Source of the DNA: Planktothrix paucivesiculata PCC 9631
GTDB taxonomy: Bacteria > Cyanobacteriota > Cyanobacteriia > Cyanobacteriales > Microcoleaceae
Reading direction: 5' to 3'
Length of the DNA: 64,000 nucleotides
NCBI RefSeq assembly: GCF_900009265.2
Contig: NZ_LR735026.1
Coordinates: forward strand, 45,508 to 109,507
Shown: positions 37,449-46,739 of the stretch, one piece after another
How positions within the stretch are numbered: the first letter of the stretch is position 1
How the letters are laid out: every line of letters begins with the position of its first letter
The notes under the pieces: model-generated
Told to the model about the DNA's origin: nothing
Databases searched by the model: none
What the model saw: the letters and a program-made list of their open reading frames with translations, nothing else
Position numbers and translations under genes: made by a program

Positions 37449-37850
37449 ATGCCAAAACGAAAGAGGACATTTCCCTGTGGCCATAAAGGATATGGGAAAA
37501 TCTGTCATCGTTGTAATCAACAAGAGGTGACACAGGATTCCCACAGTCAGGCTATAGAGGACAAACGAACCAAAAAACTAGAATGGGAAGCCTCCTTTAC
37601 TCAGGATATCATTGATCTCAGAGGCTTACCCGATTATGTTGTGATTAAGGCCAGGACTATTTTAGCGGGCTTAAATGACCAAAAAAATTACCGAGACTTT
37701 GGAGGGAAGCGGCTGCGCCATAATCGTTTTATTATCAGTATTCCCGTAACCCGAAATTATCGAATGCTTTGTCAAGATAGCGGTAATTTGCTCGTTCCCC
37801 AAAAAGTCCTTTCCCATGAAGATTATAACGTTTGTAAACCAGGAGATTAA
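37449..37850 (+). CDS. Hypothetical protein with Cys-rich head and RelE-like tail
   Basis: The 133-aa protein has a short zinc-finger-like N-terminus (FPCGHKGYGKICHRCNQQE) followed by a linker. The C-terminal half (LNDQKNYRDFGGKRLRHNRF, then SIPVTRNYRMLCQDS and VLSHEDYN) resembles the ParE/RelE/HigB toxin fold by pattern. Similar small proteins occur in cyanobacteria, but no function is known to me. No antitoxin neighbour is seen. It starts at ATG 37449 after a structured leader. Confidence 0.6.
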   Translation: MPKRKRTFPCGHKGYGKICHRCNQQEVTQDSHSQAIEDKRTKKLEWEASFTQDIIDLRGLPDYVVIKARTILAGLNDQKNYRDFGGKRLRHNRFIISIPVTRNYRMLCQDSGNLLVPQKVLSHEDYNVCKPGD

Positions 37851-37931
37851 TTAACTTAAACACCTTGAATTTTAACGATTTTTAATTGTGCTTGCGGAAA
37901 ATAAAACTCAATTTTTGATTGATAAAAATCT

Positions 37932-39104
37932 ATGCAAATTTACCTTGATCATAGCGCCACCACTCCGCCCTCAGATGAAGTTATCGCCCTCATGCAAATG
38001 GTGATGACTGAAAATTGGGGAAATCCTTCGAGTATTCATGAGTGGGGTAACAGAGCCGCCATGGTTTTAGAGCGCTCCAGAATACAGGTAGCTCACCTGA
38101 TTAACGCCCCACCGGAATCGATTATTTTTACCTCCGGGGGCACCGAAGCCGATAATCTGGCCATTATGGGCGTCGCCCGTCAATATTCCCAACCGCAACA
38201 TTTAATTATCTCGGCGGTGGAACATTCGGCTATTTCTGAACCGGCGAAACTCCTAGAACAGTCTGGATGGGAAATTACCCGCTTACCCGTGGATAGTTAC
38301 GGACGGATTCACCCCTTGGACTTACAGGCGGCCATTCAACGGAATACGGTTTTAGTATCGATTATTTATGGCCAAAGCGAAGTGGGAACCCTGCAACCGA
38401 TTCAAACCCTAGGCAAAATCGCCCATGCTCACGGGGCTTTATTTCATACCGATGCGGTACAGGTGGCGGGACGTTTACCCCTGGATATGCAGCAGTTACC
38501 CGTTGATTTATTATCCCTGTCCAGTCATAAATTATATGGCCCCCAAGGAGCCGGGGCGTTATATGTGCGGGATGGGGTACAGTTAACTCCTGTGTTAGCT
38601 GGAGGAGGACAGGAATTTCAACTGCGTTCTGGGACACAAGCTGTTCCTACCCTGGCCGGATTTGGGTTAGCTTGCCAATTGGCGGCCCAGGATATGGTAA
38701 CAGAAACCTCCCGGTTAATTAGGTTACGCGATCGCCTATTTGACTTATTGGCCGATGTGCCGTATTTATTACCCACAGGCGATCGTTTAAATCGTTTACC
38801 CCATCATGTTAGTTTCTGTGTCACCCCAAAACCCATTAATCCCGCAACTTTAACGGGAAAAACCCTAGTCCGTCAACTGAATTTAGCCGGAATTGGCATT
38901 AGTGCAGGTTCGGCTTGTAGTAGTGGTAAACTCAGTCCCAGTCCGATTTTATTGGCGATGGGATATGACGATATTACCGCCCTAGGGGGGATTCGTTTTA
39001 CCCTGGGACGGAATACCACCGAAGCCGATATCGATTGGACAGCAATGGTGGTGAAACAAGTCCTCAAGCGTTTGATTCCCTGTGTGGCATTAGCACGATG
39101 TTAG
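37932..39104 (+). CDS. Cysteine desulfurase (NifS/IscS family)
   Basis: The 390-aa PLP enzyme starts YLDHSATTPP, has the PLP lysine Lys200 in SSHKLYGPQG, His98 in SAVEHSA, and the catalytic Cys329 in SAGSACSSGKLSPS. The SSGxxxPSxxLxAMG C-terminus with a longer active-site loop indicates the class I (NifS/IscS) group. It removes sulfur from cysteine for Fe-S clusters or tRNA thiolation. No isc, suf or nif genes are next to it, so the client pathway is open. Confidence 0.93.
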   Translation: MQIYLDHSATTPPSDEVIALMQMVMTENWGNPSSIHEWGNRAAMVLERSRIQVAHLINAPPESIIFTSGGTEADNLAIMGVARQYSQPQHLIISAVEHSAISEPAKLLEQSGWEITRLPVDSYGRIHPLDLQAAIQRNTVLVSIIYGQSEVGTLQPIQTLGKIAHAHGALFHTDAVQVAGRLPLDMQQLPVDLLSLSSHKLYGPQGAGALYVRDGVQLTPVLAGGGQEFQLRSGTQAVPTLAGFGLACQLAAQDMVTETSRLIRLRDRLFDLLADVPYLLPTGDRLNRLPHHVSFCVTPKPINPATLTGKTLVRQLNLAGIGISAGSACSSGKLSPSPILLAMGYDDITALGGIRFTLGRNTTEADIDWTAMVVKQVLKRLIPCVALARC

Positions 39105-39131
39105 GGGAATTCTAAATATATCCCTAATCCC

Positions 39132-39159
39132 GTAGAGACGTTGCCTGCAACGTCTCTAC
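39132..39159. repeat. Perfect 28-base palindrome
   Basis: GTAGAGACGTTGC-CT-GCAACGTCTCTAC is a 13-bp perfect stem with two central bases. Such GTAGAGACGTTGC palindromes are dispersed in many cyanobacterial genomes. It lies 27 bases after the desulfurase stop and may also stop transcription. Confidence 0.75.
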
Positions 39160-39261
39160 AGGTGGGAACCGGAGTTTCAAAGTCCCGCTTTTTAGGAGGG
39201 ATTTAGGGGGATCATCAACCTATTTTTCAACAACAGTTAATCATTAATAAATTTAAAATTT

Positions 39262-40005
39262 ATGCCCGAATTACCTAACAGTTTAGCAGCAGCAATTGAA
39301 CAAGCTAAACAAGCAACTCAAGCCGCTTTAAATGATGGTTATAAATTAATTCAAATTGAATTAGTTTTTCCTGAAATTGAACTTGAAGCTCAATCTATTG
39401 CCCTAGAATTTATTCCGGTTATTCAAAAACCCGATAGTCAATTAGTCGTCTTATTTCCCGATACCGGCGCCGCCGCTTTAGCCCGTCGAGACTGGGGACA
39501 AACCTCATTTCGGGTAACGGATTTAGGAACTTCTCGTTCTCCAGTGGAAACTCGTTTACAACCAGAAGATCAGCAATTTTTGGTTGTATCTCCCTCGGCG
39601 ATAGAAGTGGCGCAGGTAGAAAAATTGTCCCAATTTGCCGGAGACCGTCCAGTAATTCTACTAAATCCGAAACTAGAAGATATTGCTATTATAGGAATAG
39701 GATATGCTGCTCGTCAGTTGCGAGAACGTTTTATCAAGACCATTGAGTCTTGCTATTACCTGAAGTCCCTAGAAGGTGCGACACTCAGACGTTGTTATCC
39801 TTCAATGTGGGAAGTTTGGTTAGAAGTGGATGGACAATATAAGTTAATCACCGAGCTACCAACAAAACCTGTCGGGGATGAACTCGATCTAATTCTGGCA
39901 CAGGCGATCCCTGGAGGTGACTCGTCGGTGTCCCCAACTGTCCAACGGCCCAAAAAAGGTGTTTTATCTGGACTTCAGAGTTTTATTCGCGCCTTAAGTC
40001 GATAA
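39262..40005 (+). CDS. DUF1995 family protein
   Basis: The 247-aa protein starts MPELPNSLAAAIEQAKQATQ and has the DUF1995 layout: an N-terminal helix, the region VVLFPDTGAAALARRDWG, PVILLNPKLEDI and RERFIKTIESCYYLKSLEG, WEVWLEVDGQYKLI. The family is found in cyanobacteria and plastids, where one plant member helps photosystem II assembly; a similar role here is inference. There is no membrane segment. It is 157 bases after the cysteine desulfurase. Confidence 0.82.
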   Translation: MPELPNSLAAAIEQAKQATQAALNDGYKLIQIELVFPEIELEAQSIALEFIPVIQKPDSQLVVLFPDTGAAALARRDWGQTSFRVTDLGTSRSPVETRLQPEDQQFLVVSPSAIEVAQVEKLSQFAGDRPVILLNPKLEDIAIIGIGYAARQLRERFIKTIESCYYLKSLEGATLRRCYPSMWEVWLEVDGQYKLITELPTKPVGDELDLILAQAIPGGDSSVSPTVQRPKKGVLSGLQSFIRALSR

Positions 40006-40050
40006 TTTCTGTTTTGAAGAACACTTTATATGTGTGCAATTAAATAAAAA

Positions 40051-40806
40051 ATGCTGACTCGACGCATTGTTATTGGTGACGTACATGGGCATTACGACGG
40101 GCTAATCACCCTATTAGATCGTATTGCTCCGGGTGCAAATGATCAAGTCTATTTTTTAGGCGATTTAATTGATCGTGGGCCCAAAAGTGCCCAAGTGGTT
40201 GAATTTGTCAAAAATAGTCCCTATCAATGTTTACGGGGCAACCATGAACAACTGATGTTAAATGCGTTGCCGGATGAGGGGAAAAATCCCCAAGCGTGGC
40301 AAGCTTGGTTATATAGTGGCGGTTTAACTACTATTACCAGCTATCAAGATGTAGGAATTCTGCCTCGGGATCATGTGCATTGGATGGCTTCTTTACCCTT
40401 ATATCTCGATTTGGGTGATGTTTGGCTAGTTCATGCGGGTGTAAATCCCAAAATGTCCATTAAAGAACAAAATGAGGAGGAATTTTGTTGGATACGGCGA
40501 GAATTTCATAATATTCCTAAACCCTATTTTTCGGACAAGTTAATTATTATTGGTCATACTATTACTTTTACTTTTGATGGCATTGAACCGGGACAGTTAG
40601 TTCAAGGTCAGGGATGGTTAGGCATTGATACGGGAGTTTATCATGCTAAAAGTGGTTGGTTGACAGGATTAGATATTACGAATAAAAAAGTTTATCAAGT
40701 CAATGTTATGCACCATAATCAAATGCGGATTTTACCTTTAAATCGGGTAGTTACCCATTTAAAACCGCCTTCTTTATTAGCCCGATTAAGTTATGTTAGG
40801 CCTTAA
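40051..40806 (+). CDS. PPP-family serine/threonine protein phosphatase
   Basis: The 251-aa enzyme has the metallophosphatase motifs GDVHGH (8-13), FLGDLIDRGP, RGNHEQ and later VHAGVNP, IGHT. This is the PrpA/PrpB-like bacterial PPP class, Mn-dependent, acting on phospho-Ser/Thr or on diadenosine phosphates. It could counteract the Ser/Thr kinases in the window, but that is inference. It follows the DUF1995 gene by 45 bases. Confidence 0.92.
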   Translation: MLTRRIVIGDVHGHYDGLITLLDRIAPGANDQVYFLGDLIDRGPKSAQVVEFVKNSPYQCLRGNHEQLMLNALPDEGKNPQAWQAWLYSGGLTTITSYQDVGILPRDHVHWMASLPLYLDLGDVWLVHAGVNPKMSIKEQNEEEFCWIRREFHNIPKPYFSDKLIIIGHTITFTFDGIEPGQLVQGQGWLGIDTGVYHAKSGWLTGLDITNKKVYQVNVMHHNQMRILPLNRVVTHLKPPSLLARLSYVRP

Positions 40807-40807
40807 A

Positions 40808-40890
40808 TCAGTTATCAGTTATCAGTCATCAGTTATCAGTTTATTACTGATTAACCATTCGTAATTCGTAATTCATAATTCGTAATTCCC
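40808..40890. repeat. ATCAGTTATCAGT and GTAATTC tandem repeats
   Basis: The gap between the phosphatase and the convergent hydrolase is filled by CAGTTAT/CAGTCAT units (40808-40842) and then TTCGTAATTCGTAATTC units (40857-40889). The first motif recurs at 17451-17487 and the second at 25741-25962, 27133-27182 and 63895-63920. Confidence 0.75.
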
Positions 40891-40892
40891 CA

Positions 40893-41684
40893 TTACCTCT
40901 GATATTGAACTGGGCGATCGCTTTCCTCAGAAACACAATAAGCCTGAATTAGTGTATATAAATCGATATCATTTTCTAACAAACAAGCATGACCACTATC
41001 GGGTAAAACCACCATTTGAGCATTAGGTAAAGCCTGGGTTAAAAATCGAGCTTCTAACACCGAAGGTAATAATCGATCCGCACCACTGGCAATGACTAAA
41101 GCCGGAATATTAACCCGATTCAGATCAGATTCACTGGGTTGAAATAAGCGTAATAATTCTAATCGCCAAGCTGAAGTGCTTTGAGGAACAGACTTCATCG
41201 CTATTAATAATGCTTGACGTTCTGAGGCTTCAATTCGTCCTAAAGCCGCTAAAAAGGGCAATAAACCAACAACAGAACTAGGATAAAACCAATCAGGAAG
41301 CCATTGGGTTAAATAGGAACCCCATTGTAACCAAGGTTGTTGTTTAATTGATGATGCGGGATTAACTAAAATTAAACGAGTAAACCAATGGGGCGCAAAA
41401 ATTGCCACTAATAAAGCCAAACATCCCCCAAAAGATTCTCCACATAAATAAATCTCCCGTTTGGGATTGGTTTTACGTTCTATTTCAATTAAATCTATGG
41501 TTTTTTTAACTAGAGTTTTCCAGTCAGATTGATCGGTTTGGGGGATGGCTAAACAACGAATTTCAAACGCATCCATTAATCGAGGAATTTGAACCGTGAA
41601 TAGTTGACCTGTTCCATCCATTCCTGGAAAAAAGAGGAATAGGGGTAAATCGGGTCTGGGAGAAGTGGGTTTGAGAAAATTCAA
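40893..41684 (-). CDS. Alpha/beta hydrolase
   Basis: The 263-aa protein has an alpha/beta hydrolase fold: LFLFFPGMDGTGQLF (oxyanion), nucleophile Ser in YLCGESFGGCLALLV, an Asp near VIASGADRLLP and the catalytic His in PDSGHACLLE. The triad is complete. The substrate is unknown; next to fabD, fabH and plsX a role with acyl esters is possible but unproven. It lies downstream of fabD on the same strand, separated by 184 bases of repeats. Confidence 0.85.
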   Translation of the reverse strand: MNFLKPTSPRPDLPLFLFFPGMDGTGQLFTVQIPRLMDAFEIRCLAIPQTDQSDWKTLVKKTIDLIEIERKTNPKREIYLCGESFGGCLALLVAIFAPHWFTRLILVNPASSIKQQPWLQWGSYLTQWLPDWFYPSSVVGLLPFLAALGRIEASERQALLIAMKSVPQSTSAWRLELLRLFQPSESDLNRVNIPALVIASGADRLLPSVLEARFLTQALPNAQMVVLPDSGHACLLENDIDLYTLIQAYCVSEESDRPVQYQR

Positions 41685-41714
41685 GGTATTTTAGGTAAGT
41701 CTGGTTAATATTCC

Positions 41715-41866
41715 CCGTTGTTGCGCTTTAGCGCCATCTTAGAAGTGCTCAAGTGAAACAACAAACCTTAGTATATTGTCTTTCGTTGTTGCTGCTAAGG
41801 CTGTTAAGATTGCGCCCAAGCGCAACAACGGTTGCTTGTAAGATTGCGCTCAAGCGCAACAACGGT
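41715..41866. repeat. GTTGTTGCGCTT inverted and tandem repeats
   Basis: GTTGTTGCGCTTTA (41717-41730) is inverted relative to AAGCGCAACAACGGTT at 41818-41833. A tandem copy of a 33-base unit (AGATTGCGCYCAAGCGCAAC) is at 41808 and 41841. The repeats end directly at the fabD stop codon and may terminate that transcript. Confidence 0.65.
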
Positions 41867-41868
41867 TT

Positions 41869-42726
41869 TTAGATGTTTTTTAACAGAATTTCGGGACAAG
41901 TCCGCTTCATTAAGCCCGTGAGGACGTTTCCAGGGCCAATTTCTACAACTTGTGTCACCCCTAATATTGATAATTGTAAACAAATTTCTCGCCATCGCAC
42001 AGAACCGGTCATTTGTTGGGTGAGACGTTGTTTTAAGAGCGTCCCATCGGTGGTCGGTGTGGGATCAACATTTGATAATACGGGAATTTGAGCAGTGTTA
42101 AAAGAAATTCCGTCTAAAATCTGTTGAAATTCTGTGGCGGCTTCTTGCATTAAGGGGGAATGAAAAGCGCCAGAAACGTTTAATTTAACCGCCCGTTTGA
42201 CTTTAATATTTGCTAATACTTGATCAACGGCTTCCGGGGTTCCAGAAATTACCACCTGGGCGGCACTATTATCATTCGCCAGAACAATATTTGGGGTTTG
42301 TTGAATTTGTTGATCCAGTTGTTCTCGATCAAACCCAATTAACGCGGCCATTTGTCCCCCCGCCGCAGTATTCATTAATTCAGCCCGACATTGAACTAAT
42401 TTTAAACCCGTTCCAAAATCAAAGACTCCCGCCGCATATAAAGCCACATATTCCCCCAAACTATGACCCGCAACATAATCAGGAGATTGTCCTTGTTGTT
42501 TTAACTTATCAACTAATAGGGTTTCAAGGACATATAAACTAGGTTGAGTATATAAAGTTTGAGATATTTTATCTTCAGGATCTTGACAAATTTCAGGAAC
42601 ACACCAACCCAGAATTTTTTCAGCTAATTTTAATCGTTCTTGATGTTCAGACTGTTCAAATAAATCCGCTCCCATCCCAATTTTTTGTGAACCCTGACCC
42701 GGAAAAATCCATGCTGTTGTTGTCAT
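41869..42726 (-). CDS. fabD: Malonyl-CoA:acyl-carrier-protein transacylase
   Basis: The 285-aa protein has WIFPGQGSQKIGMG, the catalytic Ser89 in GHSLGEYVALYAAG, the Arg in FxGxxxRAEL context (LVQCRAELM), and the catalytic His in SGAFHSPLM. It loads malonyl groups onto ACP for fatty-acid synthesis. It is the third gene of plsX-fabH-fabD on the minus strand; 137 bases of repeats separate it from fabH. The length is near the lower end of the family. Confidence 0.95.
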   Translation of the reverse strand: MTTTAWIFPGQGSQKIGMGADLFEQSEHQERLKLAEKILGWCVPEICQDPEDKISQTLYTQPSLYVLETLLVDKLKQQGQSPDYVAGHSLGEYVALYAAGVFDFGTGLKLVQCRAELMNTAAGGQMAALIGFDREQLDQQIQQTPNIVLANDNSAAQVVISGTPEAVDQVLANIKVKRAVKLNVSGAFHSPLMQEAATEFQQILDGISFNTAQIPVLSNVDPTPTTDGTLLKQRLTQQMTGSVRWREICLQLSILGVTQVVEIGPGNVLTGLMKRTCPEILLKNI

Positions 42727-42863
42727 TTGTATTAGTTAATTGTTAATTGTAAATTGTCAATTGTTAATTGAGGACGCTCCCCCTGCCTCCCCTGCGGTCA
42801 CTGAGCCTGTCGAAGTGCCCCCTGCCTCCCCTGCCTCCCCTGCCTCCCCTGCTCCGAACACCC
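42727..42863. repeat. TTAATTGTTAATTG and CCCCTGCCT low-complexity repeats
   Basis: The fabH-fabD gap holds AATTGTTAATTGTAAATTG units (42733-42770) and CCTGCCTCCCCTGCCT units (42780-42850). Inside the second block is GGTCACTGAGCCTGTCGAAG, a short sequence seen as a dispersed repeat in many bacteria. The plus-strand frame here is not a gene. Confidence 0.75.
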
Positions 42864-43856
42864 TTATCTCCCCCATTCAAACAAAGCCGCCCCCCAAGTG
42901 AGTCCCGCGCCAAAACCAGACGTCATAATCCGATCGCCGGGTTTAATTTTTCCCTCTCGCACCGCTTCATCTAGGGCTAAGGGAATAGAAGCCGCAGAAG
43001 TATTACCATATTTGGCTAAATTACTAATCACTTTTTCCGAAGGAATATTTAATCGTTCTGCCACCGCATTTAAAATACGTTGATTGGCTTGATGCAGAAT
43101 TAACCAATCAATTTGATCGACGGTTAAATTTGCCCTAAATAATGCTTTTTCAATGACTTCTGGAACCTTTTTAACCGCAAATTTATAGATTTCTTGACCA
43201 TTCATAGAAATCGGGTTATAGGTTCCTTGACCAATCGTAATTCCGGGTAATATTTCCTGGGGTTGGGGTTGATAGGATAAATTTAAAGACTGATTTTGTC
43301 TGCCATCACTTCTAATTTCAAATCCTAATAAGCGATCGCGTTCATCCGCCTGCAATACCACTGCCCCGGCGCCATCCCCAAATAAAATACAGGTTCTACG
43401 ATCTGACCAATCCACCCAACGGGAGAGGACATCCGCCCCAATTAAAAGAACAGTTTGATAGACTCCAGTACGAATAAATTGGGAGGCGGTGACTAACCCA
43501 AATACAAACCCCGAACAGGCGGCGGTCATATCAAAAGCCACCGCTTTAGTTGCACCTAGTTGAGATTGAATTAAACTGGCACTCCCAAACAGATCATCAG
43601 CCGTTGATGTAGCTAGGATAATCAAATCAATATCCGCCGGGTCAATGGCTGCCATGGCGATCGCATTTTGGGCCGCCACTGTTGCTAATTGACTTAACGA
43701 CGTATCGGGATCAGCTAAACGTCGCTGAGTAATTCCGGTGCGAGAAGTAATCCATTCATCGGAGGTTTCGACTCGTTGAGAGAGTCCATGATTATCAAGT
43801 AAAACCGAGGGTGTAGCCGATCCGCAACCCGTAATTGAAATGCCTGTTGTCATCAT
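42864..43856 (-). CDS. fabH: 3-oxoacyl-[acyl-carrier-protein] synthase III
   Basis: The 330-aa KAS III has the catalytic Cys114 in DMTAACSGFVFGL, His in LILHQANQRIL, and Asn in AKYGNTSAASIPLAL, with the ending MTSGFGAGLTWGAALFEWG. It starts fatty-acid chains from acetyl-CoA and malonyl-ACP. Two adjacent ATG codons (43856 and 43853) leave a one-residue uncertainty. It follows plsX by 46 bases. Confidence 0.95.
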   Translation of the reverse strand: MMTTGISITGCGSATPSVLLDNHGLSQRVETSDEWITSRTGITQRRLADPDTSLSQLATVAAQNAIAMAAIDPADIDLIILATSTADDLFGSASLIQSQLGATKAVAFDMTAACSGFVFGLVTASQFIRTGVYQTVLLIGADVLSRWVDWSDRRTCILFGDGAGAVVLQADERDRLLGFEIRSDGRQNQSLNLSYQPQPQEILPGITIGQGTYNPISMNGQEIYKFAVKKVPEVIEKALFRANLTVDQIDWLILHQANQRILNAVAERLNIPSEKVISNLAKYGNTSAASIPLALDEAVREGKIKPGDRIMTSGFGAGLTWGAALFEWGR

Positions 43857-43902
43857 TGTTTCTGTTCCGGTGTTCCCTATTCCCTATTCCCCGAAATAGC
43901 GA

Positions 43903-44946
43903 TTAACCACTAATCACCTTTTCATCGGGTTGAGAGTGTTTTTGATATTGGGATTGAATCCGTTCTAGGACTTGGTTATCGATCGCTTCTTTGGCCAAAC
44001 GAACTGCATTGGCAATCGTTGCCGCTTTAGAAGATCCATGACTAATAATGCAAACCCCAGCTACCCCGAGGAGTAAGGCGCCGCCGTGTTCAACATGATC
44101 CACCCGTTGTTTAAACCGCATTAAACTAGGTTTGAGCAACGCAGTTCCCAATTTAGCCTGTAATCCATCGGTTAACTCCTCCTTGAGCATTTGCAAAACG
44201 GCTTCTCCCACTCCTTCGGCAAATTTCAAAAGCACATTCCCCACGAAACCATCGCAGACAATCACATCAAATTTTCCCGTTAGGACATCCCGCCCTTCGG
44301 CGTTTCCAGCAAAGGCAATTTCAGGATGATTTTCTAGGAGTTGATAGGTACGAATCGCCAGATCATTGCCCTTACAGGATTCTTCACCAATATTGAGTAA
44401 CCCCACTTGCGGTTCAGAAGTTCCCAGGACATAACGACTGTAAATCGATCCCATCACCGCAAACTGTTCTAAAAACTTAGGGCGACAATCGACATTCGCC
44501 CCCACATCTAAGACCAGAACCGGGGAGTCAGGCTTCATGGTGGGCAAAACTGCCCCAATAGCTGGCCGATCAATCCCGGGCAGGCGTCCTAAGCGCAACA
44601 GGGCTGAGGCCATAGCTGCACCGGAATGACCCGCCGAGACGACGGCATCGGCTTTTTTTTGTTTGACCAGATTCATAGCCACGTTAATTGAAGCTTTGGG
44701 TTTGCGTTTTAAGGCGCCCAAGGCTTCTTCGTGCATTTCGATTGTGCCTTCAGCCGGAATAATTTGAGACAGAGGGAGCTTGCTATGGTGGTGTTTGAGA
44801 GCGGCTTCAATTTGATCGGGGTCGCCGACCAAAAAGACTTCCACATCCCATTTTTCCTGGGCCATTAGCGCTCCAGCAACGATTTCGGCAGGAGCATGAT
44901 CTCCGCCCATAGCGTCAATTGCAATTCGTGCGCGAGTTGAACTCAT
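43903..44946 (-). CDS. plsX: Phosphate acyltransferase PlsX
   Basis: The 347-aa protein starts with RIAIDAMGGDHAP and contains KKADAVVSAGHSGAAMASAL and GFVGNVLLKFAEG, the PlsX signatures. It converts acyl-ACP to acyl-phosphate for phospholipid synthesis. It opens the plsX-fabH-fabD operon, a standard bacterial arrangement. Its upstream region ends at an ISAs1-type element. Confidence 0.95.
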   Translation of the reverse strand: MSSTRARIAIDAMGGDHAPAEIVAGALMAQEKWDVEVFLVGDPDQIEAALKHHHSKLPLSQIIPAEGTIEMHEEALGALKRKPKASINVAMNLVKQKKADAVVSAGHSGAAMASALLRLGRLPGIDRPAIGAVLPTMKPDSPVLVLDVGANVDCRPKFLEQFAVMGSIYSRYVLGTSEPQVGLLNIGEESCKGNDLAIRTYQLLENHPEIAFAGNAEGRDVLTGKFDVIVCDGFVGNVLLKFAEGVGEAVLQMLKEELTDGLQAKLGTALLKPSLMRFKQRVDHVEHGGALLLGVAGVCIISHGSSKAATIANAVRLAKEAIDNQVLERIQSQYQKHSQPDEKVISG

Positions 44947-45116
44947 TGACCAACTTTTGAGAAACCTTCAGGATTTTACCAAAAAAACGGCTCTAAAGCC
45001 CTGTCTTTTCCTCGCGGATGCGGGGGATGGCTTTTTAATTGCACTGATAGAGTCAATTTTGATCGGGTGCTGGTACGATCAATCTGGGTTTATTAAAAAT
45101 ATTTTGGCTACCTGCC

Positions 45117-46498
45117 CAGGGCTGTTTCATGTTTGAAAATTATAGCCTACTTTTGGGCCATAATTCTCAAACATGATAGCTATTTTCCGAATAATTAATA
45201 TTTCATATAATTGCTATATTAATATTAATTATAGGAGATATCATCTAAGCAACATAAATATTCTTATTCCCTACGGAGTAAGACTTACATTCCCGATTTT
45301 TAACTATCGGATTAAGAGATAGCCACTAATTTCTCCCAATGATTTCCTAACCACCTTCTTCCCTCTGTTATTGACCAAAATCCTAAACCTCTGAAAATAT
45401 TCAATCCTAGGGTGTTGAGCAGTGCCCAATTAGTCGCCGCTTGTACTTGATGAATTTTCATACTATCCTCTTTAAATAACACATCTTTTACCCAATGAAC
45501 TTGATTCTCAATCCCCCAATGCCCTTTAATCTTTTGGGCAAAAAAATCTGCCTTTTCCCAGATACTACTTATATAATAAACCGTTTCTTTATAAGGCTTT
45601 TTTCCTCTATATCCCCACCGTTCTACCTGAATTATACTTTCAATATGTTCCCAAGGGCTTTCAAATTTTATTGATTTTTTAAACACTGATACCCGACGAG
45701 TTGTTTCTCGTCCATGACCCCGCTCTTTTTGAGTATCTATACTTTCAGCTTTCGTCGTCTTTGTGATTTTTTCAATTTGATTATACAGTTTGATTTGATT
45801 CTTCTTAACCGCAATTAAATAATCGTTTTCACTCTCGATAATCTTTCGGGCTGTGGTGACATTACAATGTAACGCATCCGCAGTTATTAACTTTCCTTTT
45901 AGACCACATTCTCCTATTATACATTGGGCTACAGCTTGTTCTGACCCGGTTTTACTCTCGAACTTTTCCGTCGCTAATACTAATCCGGTTTCTTGACTAA
46001 ATAGAGATACCATTATTACCATGTTTTGCTGCTGATTTCCTGGGTCTTTTACCGTACTTCTTAAACTTTTTCCATCTATTGCTAATCCCTCTATTCCCTT
46101 TAATTTAGGAGAATTCTCTCTTGACCATTCTTTTACTATTTTGCTTAAATCCTTCTCGTCTACTCCTCTCATCACTCTCCTTCTTGTTGAATAAGATGGC
46201 ATTCCTTGGCTATAGATATTGAATGTTCTTTTCAGGATAACTTCGTTGGCTTTGACAAAATATTCCATCTCTCGATATCCTTGATGCCCTGACATCACCC
46301 CTAAAACTACTACTAATAGCACTTCCCATAAACTATACCTTTTTCCCTGACTTTTTCGGAAATCCTTGACTTCTTTTAAATTTTCTATTAAACTTGTTAG
46401 CATCTTTATTTTAGAAAAAAATGGCGATCGCTCTCCATTTTATCAGGTGGCGATCGCTCTTTCTTTACTCTTTTTCACCTGACTTTGAAACAGCCCTG
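45117..46498 (-). mobile_element. ISAs1-type insertion sequence, second type
   Basis: The ends are CAGGGCTGTTTCATG (45117) and TGAAACAGCCCTG (46498), a 13-base perfect inverted repeat. GGCTACCTGCC is duplicated at 45106-45116 and 46499-46509 (11 bases). Length is 1382 bases with one transposase on the minus strand. HIP1 sites (GCGATCGC) form a small hairpin region near 46423-46460 ahead of the transposase. It is a related but distinct element from the 1425-base pair. Confidence 0.92.
45312..46403 (-). CDS. ISAs1-family transposase (second type)
   Basis: The intact 363-aa DDE transposase is related to, but distinct from, the two copies at 6.5-9.4 kb; it shares motifs such as KDFRKSQGKRYSLWE, LAIDGKSLR, ITADALHCN and IENQVHWVKDV. 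Because its frame and ends are complete it may still move. It lies upstream of plsX, between it and a toxin-antitoxin region. Confidence 0.93.
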   Translation of the reverse strand: MLTSLIENLKEVKDFRKSQGKRYSLWEVLLVVVLGVMSGHQGYREMEYFVKANEVILKRTFNIYSQGMPSYSTRRRVMRGVDEKDLSKIVKEWSRENSPKLKGIEGLAIDGKSLRSTVKDPGNQQQNMVIMVSLFSQETGLVLATEKFESKTGSEQAVAQCIIGECGLKGKLITADALHCNVTTARKIIESENDYLIAVKKNQIKLYNQIEKITKTTKAESIDTQKERGHGRETTRRVSVFKKSIKFESPWEHIESIIQVERWGYRGKKPYKETVYYISSIWEKADFFAQKIKGHWGIENQVHWVKDVLFKEDSMKIHQVQAATNWALLNTLGLNIFRGLGFWSITEGRRWLGNHWEKLVAIS

Positions 46499-46602
46499 GG
46501 CTACCTGCCTACTCACCTAAGCTAAATTCAAAAGTGCTGGAAAATTTAGGTCAAGAATATGCAATTAATTTTGTTTAGGTACTTAACAATAGGTTTGCAG
46601 TC

Positions 46603-46670
46603 AGCAAACCGGGTTTTTTCAGTAATATTTCTGTTAGAAAGAAAACAAATTGCATTAAACTCGGTTTTTC
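46603..46670. repeat. Degenerate AAACCGGGTTT repeat pair
   Basis: GCAAACCGGGTTTTTTC (46604-46620) and TTAAACTCGGTTTTTC (46655-46670) are an eroded copy of the pair seen at 11822-11886. It is located in the intergenic space between the IS and hicA. Confidence 0.5.
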
Positions 46671-46739
46671 GGACTGTTCTTTAGAGTCAGTATAGAAAAG
46701 TAATTTATTTTAGCTCATCTTCAGATATATTTGCAGTTT

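Noticed and set aside
42768..42974. Plus-strand proline/leucine-rich frame
   Set aside because: It is an artefact of CCTGCC tandem repeats and runs into fabH on the other strand.
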